A stretch of 64,000 nt of DNA. It comes from Sphingomonas sp. Leaf339 (GTDB taxonomy: Bacteria; Pseudomonadota; Alphaproteobacteria; Sphingomonadales; Sphingomonadaceae). The position numbers and the translations under genes were made by a program. The number at the start of each line of letters is the position of its first letter. The first letter of the stretch is position 1. Positions 54,308 to 63,777 of this stretch are shown one piece after another. The DNA is taken from positions 62,001 to 126,000 of the forward strand of contig NZ_LMRS01000034.1 in assembly GCF_001426195.1 (NCBI RefSeq). The letters are read 5' to 3'. The notes under the pieces were generated by a model. That model searched no databases and was not told where the DNA came from. It saw nothing but the letters and a program-made list of their open reading frames with translations.

Positions 54308-55390
54308 ATGAACCGCCTCGCCCCCGACAAGGCCGACGCCCGCTTCATCCGCCGCGTCGTCATCCTTATTGTCCTGATTGCCGTGACCGCCGCACTCTAC
54401 CGCGCCGGCAACCTCCTGATCCTCGCTTTCGGATCGATGCTCGGCGCGATCGTCATCCACGCCGTCGCCGATCTCTATCGCGATCATCTCGGCGCGTCGA
54501 AGAAACTGGGGCTGACGCTCGGTTACATTACCGTCCTTAGCGTCATCGGCTTCCTGGTGTGGCTGTTCGGCGTCGAGTTCCGCCAGCAGGTAAACGTCCT
54601 CGTCACCCGTCTGCCTTTCCTGATCGATCAGTTCGCGGGCTGGGCCTCGCAATCGCCGGTCGGCGCCAAGATCGTCGATGCCGTACGCCAGGCCTATGCC
54701 GGCAGCCGCGCCGCCCAGGATATCGGCGGGCTGGTAGCAGGCGGCGGCGAATTCGTCCTCAACTGCCTCCTGCTCCTCATCGGCGCGCTATTCTTCGCCG
54801 GCGATCCGAAGGTTTATGAACGTGGCTTCCTCCTGCTGATGCCGCCGTCAAAGCGTGCGGCGATCGAGGATGCGCTGTTCGATGTCGGCTCCACGTTGCG
54901 CCTCTGGCTGCGATCGTCGCTGATCCTGATGACCAGCATGGGCGTACTGATAGGCATCGGCCTCTGGATATCGGGCGTGCCGTCGGCCGCCGCGCTCGGC
55001 CTGCTGGCGGGGCTCAGCGAGTTCATCCCCTATGTCGGTCCCACCGCCGCGATGGTCCCCGCCCTCGGCCTCGCCGCGACTCAGGGGACCGGCCCGGTGC
55101 TGGGGGCGCTGGCGACCTATGCCGTCGTCCGCCTCGTCCAGACCAACTTCATCACGCCGTATGTCCAGCAACGCGTGATCGCGATCCCGCCCGCGATCAC
55201 CGTCTTTGCGATCATCGGCATCGGCGTCGTCTTTGGCCTCTTCGGGCTGTTCTTCTCCGCCGCACTGCTTGTGGTGATCTTCACCCTCGTCCGCAGCCTG
55301 TATCTGCGCGAGGTGCTGGGAGAGGATATCCCGCGCGTCGATCACGCGACATTATTGGCGCCTTCTGAAAAAACCGACACCCCGGCTTAA
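54308..55390 (+). CDS. AI-2E family (UPF0118) permease
   Basis: 360 residues, about eight membrane helices. Family blocks: RRVVILIVLIAVTAALYRAG, GLLAGLSEFIPYVGPTAAMV (the GLxxFIPYxG motif), LVQTNFITPYVQQRVIAIPP and AIIGIGVVFGLFGLFFSAAL. Members include Na+/H+ antiporters and the E. coli TqsA exporter; the substrate is not determinable. The stop TAA (55388-55390) overlaps the CtrA box of the next gene. Confidence 0.9.
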   Translation: MNRLAPDKADARFIRRVVILIVLIAVTAALYRAGNLLILAFGSMLGAIVIHAVADLYRDHLGASKKLGLTLGYITVLSVIGFLVWLFGVEFRQQVNVLVTRLPFLIDQFAGWASQSPVGAKIVDAVRQAYAGSRAAQDIGGLVAGGGEFVLNCLLLLIGALFFAGDPKVYERGFLLLMPPSKRAAIEDALFDVGSTLRLWLRSSLILMTSMGVLIGIGLWISGVPSAAALGLLAGLSEFIPYVGPTAAMVPALGLAATQGTGPVLGALATYAVVRLVQTNFITPYVQQRVIAIPPAITVFAIIGIGVVFGLFGLFFSAALLVVIFTLVRSLYLREVLGEDIPRVDHATLLAPSEKTDTPA

Positions 55391-55402
55391 TCGAGAATTA
55401 AC
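55387..55402 (+). promoter_or_regulatory. Consensus CtrA-binding box upstream of ctrA
   Basis: TTAA (55387-55390), seven bases TCGAGAA, then TTAAC (55398-55402): an exact match to the alphaproteobacterial CtrA site TTAA-N7-TTAAC, ending 83 bp before the ctrA ATG. A further half-site TTAA is at 55427-55430. It suggests autoregulation as in Caulobacter. Confidence 0.75.
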
Positions 55403-55485
55403 CTTTTGCCTTCATTTGTTGTGTGGTTAATGTTTCGGGTCGGCTGCTTGATTGCTCAGCGGCCTCGCAACTGGGGAATTTCCTG

Positions 55486-56187
55486 ATGCGCGTGTTGTTG
55501 ATCGAGGACGAGCCGACCACGGCCAAGGCTATCGACCTGATGTTGAATACCGAGGGGTTCAACGTCTACACCACCGATCTGGGTGAAGAGGGTTTGGACC
55601 TTGGCAAGCTGTATGATTACGATATCATCCTGCTCGACCTGAACCTGCCCGACATGCACGGGTACGACGTGTTGAAAAAGCTGCGCGTTGCGCGTGTCAC
55701 CACGCCCGTCCTGATCCTGTCCGGCGTCAGCGAGATGGACTCGAAGGTCCGCAGCTTCGGCTTCGGCGCCGACGATTACGTGACCAAACCCTTCCACCGC
55801 GAAGAACTGATCGCCCGCATCCACGCCGTCGTCCGTCGGTCGAAGGGTCACAGCCAGTCGGTCATCCGTACCGGCAAGCTCGCGGTGAACCTAGATGCCA
55901 AGACGGTCGAGGTCGATGGCGCCCGCGTCCATCTGACCGGCAAGGAATATGCGATGCTGGAGCTGCTCTCGCTCCGCAAGGGCACGACCCTGACCAAGGA
56001 AATGTTCCTGAACCATCTCTATGGCGGCATGGACGAACCCGAACTAAAGATCATCGACGTCTTCATCTGCAAGCTGCGCAAGAAGCTCAGTCTGGCCTGC
56101 GAGGGCGAAAACTACATCGAAACCGTCTGGGGCCGCGGTTATGTGCTGCGCGAATTGGACGACGTGGCCGCCACCGCCGTCGCCTGA
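55486..56187 (+). CDS. ctrA: Cell-cycle response regulator CtrA
   Basis: 233 residues from ATG 55486. The OmpR-type receiver has phospho-acceptor Asp51 ([20 protein letters not shown]), as in Caulobacter, and Lys101 ([15 protein letters not shown]). The DNA-binding domain shows [40 protein letters not shown] and [20 protein letters not shown], near-identical to CtrA over the recognition helix. It controls cell cycle, motility or other genes in sphingomonads. The C-terminal Ala-Val/Ala ending (VAATAVA) resembles the Caulobacter CtrA degradation tail. A consensus CtrA box lies upstream. Confidence 0.97.
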   Translation: MRVLLIEDEPTTAKAIDLMLNTEGFNVYTTDLGEEGLDLGKLYDYDIILLDLNLPDMHGYDVLKKLRVARVTTPVLILSGVSEMDSKVRSFGFGADDYVTKPFHREELIARIHAVVRRSKGHSQSVIRTGKLAVNLDAKTVEVDGARVHLTGKEYAMLELLSLRKGTTLTKEMFLNHLYGGMDEPELKIIDVFICKLRKKLSLACEGENYIETVWGRGYVLRELDDVAATAVA

Positions 56188-56209
56188 TCGGCGCCTGCGG
56201 GGCGGACGC

Positions 56210-57175
56210 TCACCGATCCGCTTCGAACACTGACCATCCGGTCCGCTGTACCAGCCGCTCCAGCGCCAGCGTACCCAGTTGCGAATTGCCGCGCTCGTTC
56301 AGGCCCGGCGACCATACCGCGATGCTCGCCCTTCCCGGTGCCACCGCCAATATGCCGCCGCCGACGCCCGATTTGCCGGGCAGGCCGACGCGGAAGGCGA
56401 ATTCGCCCGACCCGTCGTAATGGCCGCACATCATCATCAGCGCGCCGATCCGCCGCGCCCGCAGCGCCGACACCACCTGCCGGCCCGTACCGGGGTTCAG
56501 CCCGTCCGCCATCAGGAACCGGCCCGCCAGCGCCAGTTGCCGGCAACTCATCGCCAGCGCGCATTGATGGAAATACACGCCCAGCGTGCGTTCCACGTCG
56601 TGCTCGATATTGCCGAACGAGCGCATGTAACTGGCCAGCGCCACATTGCGGTGGCCCGTCGCCACCTCCGCCTCCGCCACGCTACGGTCGATCACGATCG
56701 TATCGTCCCCCGCCAGCGCGCGGACGAAGCGCAATATCTCGCCGATCGCCTCGCGCGGTTCGTTGCGACCCAGCAACACGTCGGCGACGACGATCGCGCC
56801 GGCATTGATGAACGGATTGCGCGGAATGCCGTGCTCCGCCTCCAACTGGACGATCGAATTGAACGCGCTGCCGGACGGCTCAACCCCCACGCGCCGCCAC
56901 AGCTGGTCGCCGACATGACCCAGCGCCAGCGTCAGTGCGAAGACCTTGGAGATCGACTGGATCGAGAACGCCTCCTCGGCATCCCCGGCCAGATGGCATG
57001 TCCCATCTGCCTCGATCACCGCGATCCCGAACTTGCCCGGATCGACCGCGGCCAGCGGCGGAATATACGTCGCCGGCGTACCGCGATCAGGCGCCGCCGC
57101 CATTTCGACGGCGATCTCGGCTACGATCGCGGAGAGGTCTATTTCCGCTCCCACACCTTCTCGCCCCCGACCCAT
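56210..57175 (-). CDS. glsA: Glutaminase
   Basis: 321 residues from ATG 57175, with GCAGGAA just upstream; a GTG at 57154 is an alternative. This serine-dependent beta-lactamase-like enzyme turns glutamine into glutamate and ammonia. Key residues: [11 protein letters not shown] (catalytic Ser-x2-Lys), [19 protein letters not shown], and [20 protein letters not shown]. Length matches the family. It overlaps the 3' end of the amidohydrolase gene upstream by 37 bp, so the two are coupled. Confidence 0.94.
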   Translation of the reverse strand: MGRGREGVGAEIDLSAIVAEIAVEMAAAPDRGTPATYIPPLAAVDPGKFGIAVIEADGTCHLAGDAEEAFSIQSISKVFALTLALGHVGDQLWRRVGVEPSGSAFNSIVQLEAEHGIPRNPFINAGAIVVADVLLGRNEPREAIGEILRFVRALAGDDTIVIDRSVAEAEVATGHRNVALASYMRSFGNIEHDVERTLGVYFHQCALAMSCRQLALAGRFLMADGLNPGTGRQVVSALRARRIGALMMMCGHYDGSGEFAFRVGLPGKSGVGGGILAVAPGRASIAVWSPGLNERGNSQLGTLALERLVQRTGWSVFEADR

Positions 57176-58779
57176 GTTTCCTGCACCTTCGTCGCACGCA
57201 GTTCGGCCGCACTGGCGGCAATGGGGTCGCGATCGACGATCACGAAGTCCGCGCGCTGCCCCGCGCCCAACCGCCCGAACTTGTCCTCGGCGAATCCGGC
57301 ATAGGCGCCACCTTGCGTGAACGCGGCCCATGCCTGTTCGCGCGTCACCGCCTCCTGCGGCTGCCATCCGCCGAACGGCTGGTCGTCCGCGCCCTGCCGA
57401 GTGAACGCCGCCGCCCAACCGGCAAAGGGATCGGGGCTCTCGACCGGATAGTCCGATCCAAACGCCAGCCGCGATCCGTTCGCCAGCATCGATTTCCATG
57501 CATAGGCGCCCGCCAGCCGCGCTGGCCCCAACCGCGCCTCCGCCATCGTCCGATCGCTGGTCTGATGGACCGGCTGCATCGACGCGATGATGCCGTGCTG
57601 CCCGAATCGTTTCAGGTCGGCCGGATCGACGATCTGTGCGTGTTCGATCCGCCAGCGGCGATCGCCCTTGTACGTCTCCGCCAGTTCCTCGACCGCGCCC
57701 AGTACCTGCGCATTGGCGGCATCGCCGATCGCATGAACAGCGACCTGATAATTATCCATCGCCGCCCGGCTCATCAGGTTGCGGATGACGGTATCGGTCA
57801 TGAAACCCAGCCCCCGCTCGCGCGGCGCATCGACATAGGGCGCCTTCAACCACGCGCCGCGTGATCCCAGCGCGCCGTCGCCGTACAGCTTCACACCCAC
57901 CAGCCGCAGCTTGTCAGCGTATAGCCACGGCGTCGGCCCCGTCCCACCGATCCGCACCGTATCGTTGATACCGCTGCCATAGCTCATGATCCGCACGCGC
58001 AGCGCCCCGCGATCACCCATGCGGCGGTATGTCAGCCATTCGTCCACCGTCGTGCCCATGTCGGCCGTCGCGGTGATGCCCATCGACAGCAACGCCGTCT
58101 GCGCCTTCACAAAGGCGACATCGCGCTCCTTCGGCTGGATCGCCGGCACCGCTTTGCGGATCAATTCCTGCGCGGCATCGACGAACACCCCCGCCGGCAG
58201 CAATCCCGCCTTCTCGATCCGCCCGCCCGGCGGCGACACGCTCTTGGCGTTCACGCCCGCTGCTTTGATCGCCGCGCTGTTCGCCCAGCCGGCATGGCCA
58301 TCGACCCGCGACAGGAACACCGGACGGTCAGCCACCACCGCATCCAGATCAGCCGCGGTGGGGAAGCGACCCAAACCCCATGCCTCCTGGTTCCAACCGC
58401 CGCCCAGGATCCACTTCCGCTCCGGGTTCGCCGCCGCATAGGCGGCGATCCGCGCCTTCGCCTCGTCCAGCGACTTCGTGCCGGACAGGTCGAGTTCCAG
58501 CGCCCGGAACCCCAATTCCATCACATGCCCATGCGCATCGACGAAGCCCGGCAGCATCACCCGCCCCTTCATGTCCGCGCGCCAGTCCAGCTTCTCCGGC
58601 CGCTTGTCCTTCGCGCTCAACAGACGCACGACCTTGCCGTCCGTCGTCAGCACCAGCCCGGTGAAGCGTACCACCTTGCCATCCGCATCCAGCGTGATGC
58701 CGTCGACATTGTCGACCAGTGCATCGGCCAGCGCAGGCGCCGGCAGCACCGCCAGCATCACGGCCAGGACCGCCCTCAC
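57139..58779 (-). CDS. Exported YtcJ-like amidohydrolase
   Basis: 546 residues from GTG 58779. Signal peptide [18 protein letters not shown]. Amidohydrolase family 3: [20 protein letters not shown] (metal HxH), [56 protein letters not shown] (carboxylated-Lys region), [13 protein letters not shown] (His) and [20 protein letters not shown] (Asp). The family hydrolyses N-acyl or cyclic amide bonds; the substrate is unknown. GTG 58779 overlaps the stop of the upstream dehydrogenase (GTGA), and its 3' end overlaps glsA. Confidence 0.92.
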   Translation of the reverse strand: MRAVLAVMLAVLPAPALADALVDNVDGITLDADGKVVRFTGLVLTTDGKVVRLLSAKDKRPEKLDWRADMKGRVMLPGFVDAHGHVMELGFRALELDLSGTKSLDEAKARIAAYAAANPERKWILGGGWNQEAWGLGRFPTAADLDAVVADRPVFLSRVDGHAGWANSAAIKAAGVNAKSVSPPGGRIEKAGLLPAGVFVDAAQELIRKAVPAIQPKERDVAFVKAQTALLSMGITATADMGTTVDEWLTYRRMGDRGALRVRIMSYGSGINDTVRIGGTGPTPWLYADKLRLVGVKLYGDGALGSRGAWLKAPYVDAPRERGLGFMTDTVIRNLMSRAAMDNYQVAVHAIGDAANAQVLGAVEELAETYKGDRRWRIEHAQIVDPADLKRFGQHGIIASMQPVHQTSDRTMAEARLGPARLAGAYAWKSMLANGSRLAFGSDYPVESPDPFAGWAAAFTRQGADDQPFGGWQPQEAVTREQAWAAFTQGGAYAGFAEDKFGRLGAGQRADFVIVDRDPIAASAAELRATKVQETWVGGEKVWERK

Positions 58780-59633
58780 TTCGGCAACCTGCGCACCAGC
58801 GAGCTCGTGTCCTGGCGCGACCCACCCATCGCCTGCACCTCGGCATAGAATTGATCGACCAGCGCCGCGACCGGCAGCACCGCACCGTTCGCCCGCGCCT
58901 CGTCCAGCGCCAGCCCCAGATCCTTGCGCATCCAATCGACCGCGAACCCGAAATCGAACCGCTCGTCCGCCATCGAGTCCCAGCGATTGACCATCTGCCA
59001 GCTCTGCGCCGCGCCGCCGGAAATCGCCTCCAGCACCTTGCCCGTTTCCAGCCCGCTCTTCTGCGCGAACCGCAGCGCCTCGGCCACACCCTGCACCACG
59101 CCGGCGATCGCGATCTGGTTACACATCTTGGTCTGCTGTCCCGCACCCGCCTCGCCGACATGCACGATCCGCGCGGCATAGGCGCGCATCAACGGTTCCG
59201 CCGCTGCGAACGCCTCGGCAGAACCGCCGCACATGATCGACAGCTTGCCGTTCTCTGCGCCCGCCTGCCCGCCGGACACCGGTGCATCCAACACCAGCAG
59301 CCGCGTCTCCTCCGCCAGCCGGCGCGCGATCGTCGCGGACACGGTAGTGTGATCAACGAACAGCGCGCCGTCCGCCATCGCCGCGAACGCGCCGTCCGCA
59401 CCCAGCGTCACCGCCGCCAGATCGTCGTCATTGCCGACGCAGGTGAACACCGCCGCCGCGCCCCTGGCCGCCTCGGCCGGCGTCGCCGCCACCGTGCCGC
59501 CGTATGTGGAGGCCCAAGCCTCTGCCTTTGCGCGCGTGCGGTTATAGACCGTCACGTCATGCCCCGCCGTGACGAGATGCCCCGCCATCGGCGCGCCCAT
59601 CACGCCTGTTCCGATGAATGCCAGCTTTGCCAT
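58776..59633 (-). CDS. 3-hydroxyisobutyrate dehydrogenase-like NAD(P)-dependent oxidoreductase
   Basis: 285 residues from ATG 59633. Rossmann motif FIGTGVMGAPMAGHLVTAGH, DAPVSGGQAGAENGKLSIMC (family signature), VGEAGAGQQTKMCNQIAIAG with the catalytic Lys, and a helical C-terminal domain. Family members oxidise 3-hydroxyisobutyrate, tartronate semialdehyde or related beta-hydroxyacids; specificity is open. A long in-frame extension upstream is antisense to ilvA and was rejected. Divergent from ilvA with a 54-bp gap. Confidence 0.93.
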   Translation of the reverse strand: MAKLAFIGTGVMGAPMAGHLVTAGHDVTVYNRTRAKAEAWASTYGGTVAATPAEAARGAAAVFTCVGNDDDLAAVTLGADGAFAAMADGALFVDHTTVSATIARRLAEETRLLVLDAPVSGGQAGAENGKLSIMCGGSAEAFAAAEPLMRAYAARIVHVGEAGAGQQTKMCNQIAIAGVVQGVAEALRFAQKSGLETGKVLEAISGGAAQSWQMVNRWDSMADERFDFGFAVDWMRKDLGLALDEARANGAVLPVAALVDQFYAEVQAMGGSRQDTSSLVRRLPK

Positions 59634-59687
59634 GGCGCCCGCATAAGCGGTGTTCCCCCACCGCGCCAGACGGTCTAACGGGAAGGC

Positions 59688-60932
59688 ATGGCAACCCAGA
59701 TCAAGCCGCAGCCCGAAACGCTTCCCGTCAGCATCGACGATGTGCGCACCGCCCATGCCCGCATTCGCGATTCGATCGTGCGGACGCCCACGCTCATCAG
59801 CCGCACCCTGTCGCAGATGACCGGCGCGACGGTGTATCTGAAGTTCGAGAACCTCCAGTTCACCGCCGCCTACAAGGAACGCGGCGCGCTCAACACACTG
59901 CTGCAATTGTCGGAGGAGGCAAAGGCCAAGGGCGTCATCGCCGCCTCCGCCGGCAACCATGCGCAGGGTCTCGCTTATCACGCCAACCGGCTCGGCGTCC
60001 CGGCGACGATCGTGATGCCACGTAACACGCCGACGGTGAAGATCGTCCAGACCGAGGGTCACGGCGCCAATGTCGTGCTGGAAGGCGACACGTTCGATGC
60101 CGCCTATGCCCATGCCCGCGTGCTGGAGGGCGAACGCGGCTTTACCTTCGTCCATCCTTTCGACGATCCCCGCATCATCGCCGGCCAGGGCACCGTCGCC
60201 ATCGAGATGTTCGAGGATGTGCCCTCGATCGACACGCTCGTCACGCCGATCGGCGGCGGCGGCCTGATCTCCGGCATGGCGACCGTCGCGCGCGCGCAAC
60301 CGAAGCCGGTCGAGGTCGTCGGCGTCGAGGCGGAACTGTTCCCCTCGATGTACAACCGCATCAACGGCACCGACATGCCTTGCGCGGGCGACACCCTGGC
60401 CGAGGGTATTGCGGTCAAGGAGCCGGGTGGCATCACCGCCCGCATGGTCGCGCAACTGGTCGACGACATCCTGCTGGTCAACGAGCGCAGCCTGGAAGAG
60501 GCCGTCAGCCTGCTGCTCCAGATCGAGAAGACGGTGGTCGAGGGTGCCGGCGCCGCCGGTCTCGCAGCGCTGCTCGCCCATCCGGGCCGGTTTGCCGGCA
60601 AGACGGTGGGCGTGGTGCTGTGCGGCGGCAATATCGACACGCGGTTGCTCGCCAATGTGCTGTTGCGCGATCTGGCACGCTCCGGGCGCCTGGCCCGCCT
60701 TCGCATCCGGTTGCAGGATCAACCCGGCGCCCTGTTCAATGTGGCGCGGATATTCGATCAGGAACGGATCAACATCATCGAGGTCTATCATCAGCGCGTT
60801 TTCACCACGCTGCCGGCCAAGGGACTGATCACCGATATCGAATGCGAAGCGCGGGATGCCGCCCACCTGCACCGTCTGATCGATGCGCTGCGTGCTGCGG
60901 GTTACGACACGACGCCGGTCGAACTGGCGTAG
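59688..60932 (+). CDS. ilvA: Threonine ammonia-lyase with ACT domain
   Basis: 414 residues. A PLP enzyme making 2-ketobutyrate from threonine for isoleucine. PLP-Lys block NLQFTAAYKERGALNTLLQL, glycine loop IGGGGLISGMATV, and substrate loop SAGNHAQGLAYH. The C-terminal ~75 residues form one ACT domain (RLRIRLQDQPGALFNVARIF, INIIEVYHQRVFTTLPAKGL), giving allosteric control. Length fits short-form (catabolic/biosynthetic hybrid) IlvA rather than E. coli IlvA (514). Confidence 0.95.
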   Translation: MATQIKPQPETLPVSIDDVRTAHARIRDSIVRTPTLISRTLSQMTGATVYLKFENLQFTAAYKERGALNTLLQLSEEAKAKGVIAASAGNHAQGLAYHANRLGVPATIVMPRNTPTVKIVQTEGHGANVVLEGDTFDAAYAHARVLEGERGFTFVHPFDDPRIIAGQGTVAIEMFEDVPSIDTLVTPIGGGGLISGMATVARAQPKPVEVVGVEAELFPSMYNRINGTDMPCAGDTLAEGIAVKEPGGITARMVAQLVDDILLVNERSLEEAVSLLLQIEKTVVEGAGAAGLAALLAHPGRFAGKTVGVVLCGGNIDTRLLANVLLRDLARSGRLARLRIRLQDQPGALFNVARIFDQERINIIEVYHQRVFTTLPAKGLITDIECEARDAAHLHRLIDALRAAGYDTTPVELA

Positions 60933-60992
60933 CGAGCGCTGCCGTTCGGGGCGTGGTCTTCACCGGATCGGTTCAATGGACATGAGGTCGTC

Positions 60993-61622
60993 ATGAAACT
61001 GGCTATGCTCGGAATCGCCGCCCTGACCCTGGCGGGTTCCGTCGCGGCGCAGGAACGTCATCCGACGGTCGGCGTCGCCGGCGCGTCGCTGGTCTCACAA
61101 ACACCGTCCAGCGCCATCACGCTGGCGGTCGATCCAGGCCTGACGGATGGACGCCTGTCGATCCGGATCGTCGCGGTGAACGGCAGCAAGGAGCCCCGGC
61201 CGTTCGGGCCTGCGGCGATCGCCATCGCGGTCGGGGGCAAGCCAGTGATGATCGCCACCGCAGATCAGATATTGAAACGCCCGCCCGCGCCGGCATCCCG
61301 GGACTCGGCGCTTGCCCGCGCATCTGCGGCCCCCGTCATCCAGGGTTTCGGGCAGCGGGACAACATGGGCGCCACCAATCCGTTGAATGCGGCCGCAGGC
61401 GTGCCGGACGAACGCTTTGTCCGCCCCGAAACCGCCCCGCCGAACGAAAACGCCAGCGCGCGCGCCGTGCGCGAATCGTTGTTGAAAACCGCGGTGGTTG
61501 CGCCACGGGCCAGTCTTGGTGGTGCGCTGCTGACCGACAAGCTCGGACGCAAACCCAAAGAGGTAAATATCACCGTGACATTTGCGGGTGACATCCATGG
61601 CTTCGTCATCAAAATGCCCTGA
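60993..61622 (+). CDS. Exported protein of unknown function
   Basis: 209 residues. MKLAMLGIAALTLAGSVAAQ is a Sec signal peptide. The mature protein is beta-rich at first (TLAVDPGLTDGRLSIRIVAV, AIAIAVGGKPVMIA) then has a disordered Pro/Ala/Asn middle and a C-terminal strand (KPKEVNITVTFAGDIHGFVI). No catalytic motif or family is recognised. GAGG lies 8 nt before ATG 60993. Codon usage is like its neighbours. It is followed by a shared hairpin and a convergent small gene, which may indicate an envelope role but nothing more. Confidence 0.72.
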   Translation: MKLAMLGIAALTLAGSVAAQERHPTVGVAGASLVSQTPSSAITLAVDPGLTDGRLSIRIVAVNGSKEPRPFGPAAIAIAVGGKPVMIATADQILKRPPAPASRDSALARASAAPVIQGFGQRDNMGATNPLNAAAGVPDERFVRPETAPPNENASARAVRESLLKTAVVAPRASLGGALLTDKLGRKPKEVNITVTFAGDIHGFVIKMP

Positions 61623-61681
61623 CCTGCATGTGCAAGCCAGGGCATCAGCATGGAAAGGGCCATCAGCCCCTTCGATAAGGT

Positions 61682-61709
61682 GGACCCGCCCGCTTGCGCA
61701 GACGGGTCC
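61682..61709. terminator. Hairpin between two exported-protein genes
   Basis: GGACCCGCCCGC (61682-61693) and GCAGACGGGTCC (61698-61709) pair at 10 of 12 positions. It lies 8 nt after the stop of the minus-strand gene and 60 nt after that of the plus-strand gene; no T-run on either side. Confidence 0.5.
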
Positions 61710-61717
61710 TGCCTTGA

Positions 61718-61978
61718 TTAGTTGCTGTCGGAATCGTCGTTGTTGTCGTTGACGATGGCGACAACGCCGATGGCGACAACGCCAGCAGCCAGCAGGGCAG
61801 CGGCGATCGCGCCACCGCCGGCCAGGCCGTTCTTCTTCGACGACGTCGCCGTGCCGACGCGAGCCTTGGCAACCGACAGCGACGAAGCGGCATTCACCGG
61901 TGCAGCAAAGGCCGGGGCAGCGATGACAGGCGAGACGGTCAGCGCGACGGCCGAGGCGATGGCAGTGAATGAACGCAT
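61718..61978 (-). CDS. Small exported protein with a membrane helix
   Basis: 86 residues from ATG 61978. A signal peptide (1-~26, ending AFAAP) precedes a short Ser/Lys segment and a Gly/Ala/Val-rich helix (GGAIAAALLAAGVVAIGVVA), and the last ten residues are Asp/Asn-rich (NDNNDDSDSN). This looks like a small periplasmic or membrane-anchored protein of the kind seen in several sphingomonads; function unknown. The frame extends 22 codons upstream without a convincing start. Convergent with the unknown exported gene. Confidence 0.7.
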   Translation of the reverse strand: MRSFTAIASAVALTVSPVIAAPAFAAPVNAASSLSVAKARVGTATSSKKNGLAGGGAIAAALLAAGVVAIGVVAIVNDNNDDSDSN

Positions 61979-62161
61979 AGGATTGGACTCCGATAGATAG
62001 ACGACTGGGATTACCGCAACGCAGCAACCCGCAGGGCGTTCCATACTAACTTATGTGCAAAAATCCAGTGTTAGCGCCGTTTAATGGTAAACGAGCTTTT
62101 CACCAGCTTTCGCTGAATACATATAGCATCATCTGTTCTCGTTTCCGGGGGTCCATCGGCG
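61979..62161. other. Divergent promoter gap before bpt
   Basis: A relatively A+T-rich 183-bp gap between the divergent small exported gene and bpt; it must contain both promoters. No sites could be assigned. Confidence 0.4.
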
Positions 62162-62935
62162 GTGACTGCGCCATTTCGTTTTCCGCGCTTTTTCGTCACC
62201 AGCCCGTCGCCGTGTCCCTATCTGCCGGGCCGGCAGGAACGGAAGGTGTTCACGGAACTGACCGGACCGCACGCCGCCGAACTGAACGATGCGCTCGGCC
62301 GGATCGGTTTCCGCCGCAGCCAGGGTGTAGCTTATCGCCCCTCGTGCGCGGGTTGCACGGCGTGCGTCTCCGTCCGCGTCGTGAACGATGAATTCGTCCC
62401 CAGCGCCACCCAGCGCAAATTGATGAGGCGTCATGCCGATCTGGAGGTCACTGCCTGCCGCGCCTGGGCGACCGACGAGCAATATCAACTCCTGCGCCGC
62501 TACCTCGCCGCCCGCCACCCCGGCGGCGGCATGGCAGGGATGGACGAGGACGATTACGCCGACATGATCGAACATTCGCCGGTCAATTCCCTGATCGTCG
62601 AATATCGCGAGCCGGCGGTGAACGGGCGGCGCGGCCGGTTGGTCGCCGCCTGCCTCACCGATCGTCAGGCGGACGGGCTGTCGATGATCTACAGCTTCTT
62701 CGACACCGACGAAGGCAGCCGTCCTGGCCTGGGCAATTTCGTCATCATGGATCACATCATGCGGGCGCGCGATGCGGGCCTGCCCTATGTCTATCTCGGC
62801 TATTGGGTGAAGGGATCGCCGCGGATGGAATACAAGACCCGCTATCGCCCGATCGAGGTACTTGGCCCGGCCGGCTGGCGCCTGCTCCGAGACGAGGACA
62901 TGGCCCGGCCAACGGTGGCTCCCGCGATCGCCTAA
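62162..62935 (+). CDS. bpt: Aspartate/glutamate leucyltransferase (Bpt)
   Basis: 257 residues, GTG start at 62162. It adds leucine from Leu-tRNA to proteins with N-terminal Asp or Glu, marking them for ClpS/ClpAP. N-terminal [20 protein letters not shown] and the Cys cluster [14 protein letters not shown] are typical, as are SVNSLIV-like core strands ([16 protein letters not shown]), [20 protein letters not shown] and [20 protein letters not shown]. The gene ends four bases before the convergent transglutaminase gene. Confidence 0.95.
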   Translation: MTAPFRFPRFFVTSPSPCPYLPGRQERKVFTELTGPHAAELNDALGRIGFRRSQGVAYRPSCAGCTACVSVRVVNDEFVPSATQRKLMRRHADLEVTACRAWATDEQYQLLRRYLAARHPGGGMAGMDEDDYADMIEHSPVNSLIVEYREPAVNGRRGRLVAACLTDRQADGLSMIYSFFDTDEGSRPGLGNFVIMDHIMRARDAGLPYVYLGYWVKGSPRMEYKTRYRPIEVLGPAGWRLLRDEDMARPTVAPAIA

Positions 62936-62939
62936 ACGA

Positions 62940-63737
62940 TCAAGCCTCGGCGACCGTCACGTCCACGTCCAGCCGCTCCTCACCCTCGCCCAGCCGCGAT
63001 CCTGCGACAGGCGCGGCACCCGCCGCGTCCAGTGCAGAGGCGACCCGGACATAATCCTCTTGCGGCGATAGACCGCTGCAAGGATCGAAACCCACCCAAC
63101 CCAGCTTTTCCAGATACGCCTCCGCCCAGCCATGCGGTGTCGGCCGGTGCTCACCCGCCAGCAACGAATAGCCTGAGACGTATCGCGCCGGCACGTTCAG
63201 GCTGCGCGCCGCCACCACGAACATGTGCGCCAAGTCGCGCGGCGTCGCGCTATCCGCGGTAAAAGCCTCGCCCGCCGTCAATCCGGTGGCGGGCCGCGAC
63301 CGGTCCATCGCAAACCGCTCATGTAGGGCGGCGTTGATCCGGTGCAGCGCCCGCAACATCTCATACCCCCCGGCGGTCGCGGCGGCGAACGTCGCGATCG
63401 CGGGATCGGGCATCGTCACGTCGGTCGCTCGCAGGAACACCGCTGGCGGCAACGGCTCCGGCACGCCGTGCAGCACACCGTCGGAATGGCTGGTCAACAC
63501 CTCGCCGCTGATCGCGATCTCCAGTTCGGTCAGCGGCCCCTCGGCATACAGCATCGTCACCGCGTTGCCCCAGCCGTCGCGCCCCTCACGCAGCTTGGCA
63601 TCGCAGTCGATGTCGATCCGCCAACTCGCCACCGTCTGGTCGTGCGTATTCTGCGGCGTCATCCGCAACATCTGCACCAGCCGATCCTGCGGCTTTGAGA
63701 AACGATATGCCGTACGATGATGGATCGACAGCCGCAT
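62940..63737 (-). CDS. Transglutaminase-like protein without the catalytic Cys
   Basis: 265 residues from ATG 63737. N-terminal domain MRLSIHHRTAYRFSKPQDRL is typical of bacterial transglutaminase-like proteins. In the core ATPRDLAHMFVVAARSLNVP, ARYVSGYSLLAGE the usual catalytic Cys (normally CxD[F/L]AH) is Pro166, while His202 (PHGWAEAYLEKLGW) and Asp218 (GFDPCSG) are kept. So it is probably not a peptidase of the normal type. It is usually encoded with an alpha-E protein and a larger circularly-permuted ATP-grasp partner; here the alpha-E gene lies 40 bp upstream. Confidence 0.9.
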   Translation of the reverse strand: MRLSIHHRTAYRFSKPQDRLVQMLRMTPQNTHDQTVASWRIDIDCDAKLREGRDGWGNAVTMLYAEGPLTELEIAISGEVLTSHSDGVLHGVPEPLPPAVFLRATDVTMPDPAIATFAAATAGGYEMLRALHRINAALHERFAMDRSRPATGLTAGEAFTADSATPRDLAHMFVVAARSLNVPARYVSGYSLLAGEHRPTPHGWAEAYLEKLGWVGFDPCSGLSPQEDYVRVASALDAAGAAPVAGSRLGEGEERLDVDVTVAEA

Positions 63738-63777
63738 GTTCCCCCCTTTTCCCACCGGCGATGGCGCCGGCCCCCTG

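Noticed and set aside
59634..60872. N-terminal extension of the 3-hydroxyisobutyrate dehydrogenase frame
   Set aside because: It is antisense to ilvA and the Rossmann fold starts exactly at ATG 59633.
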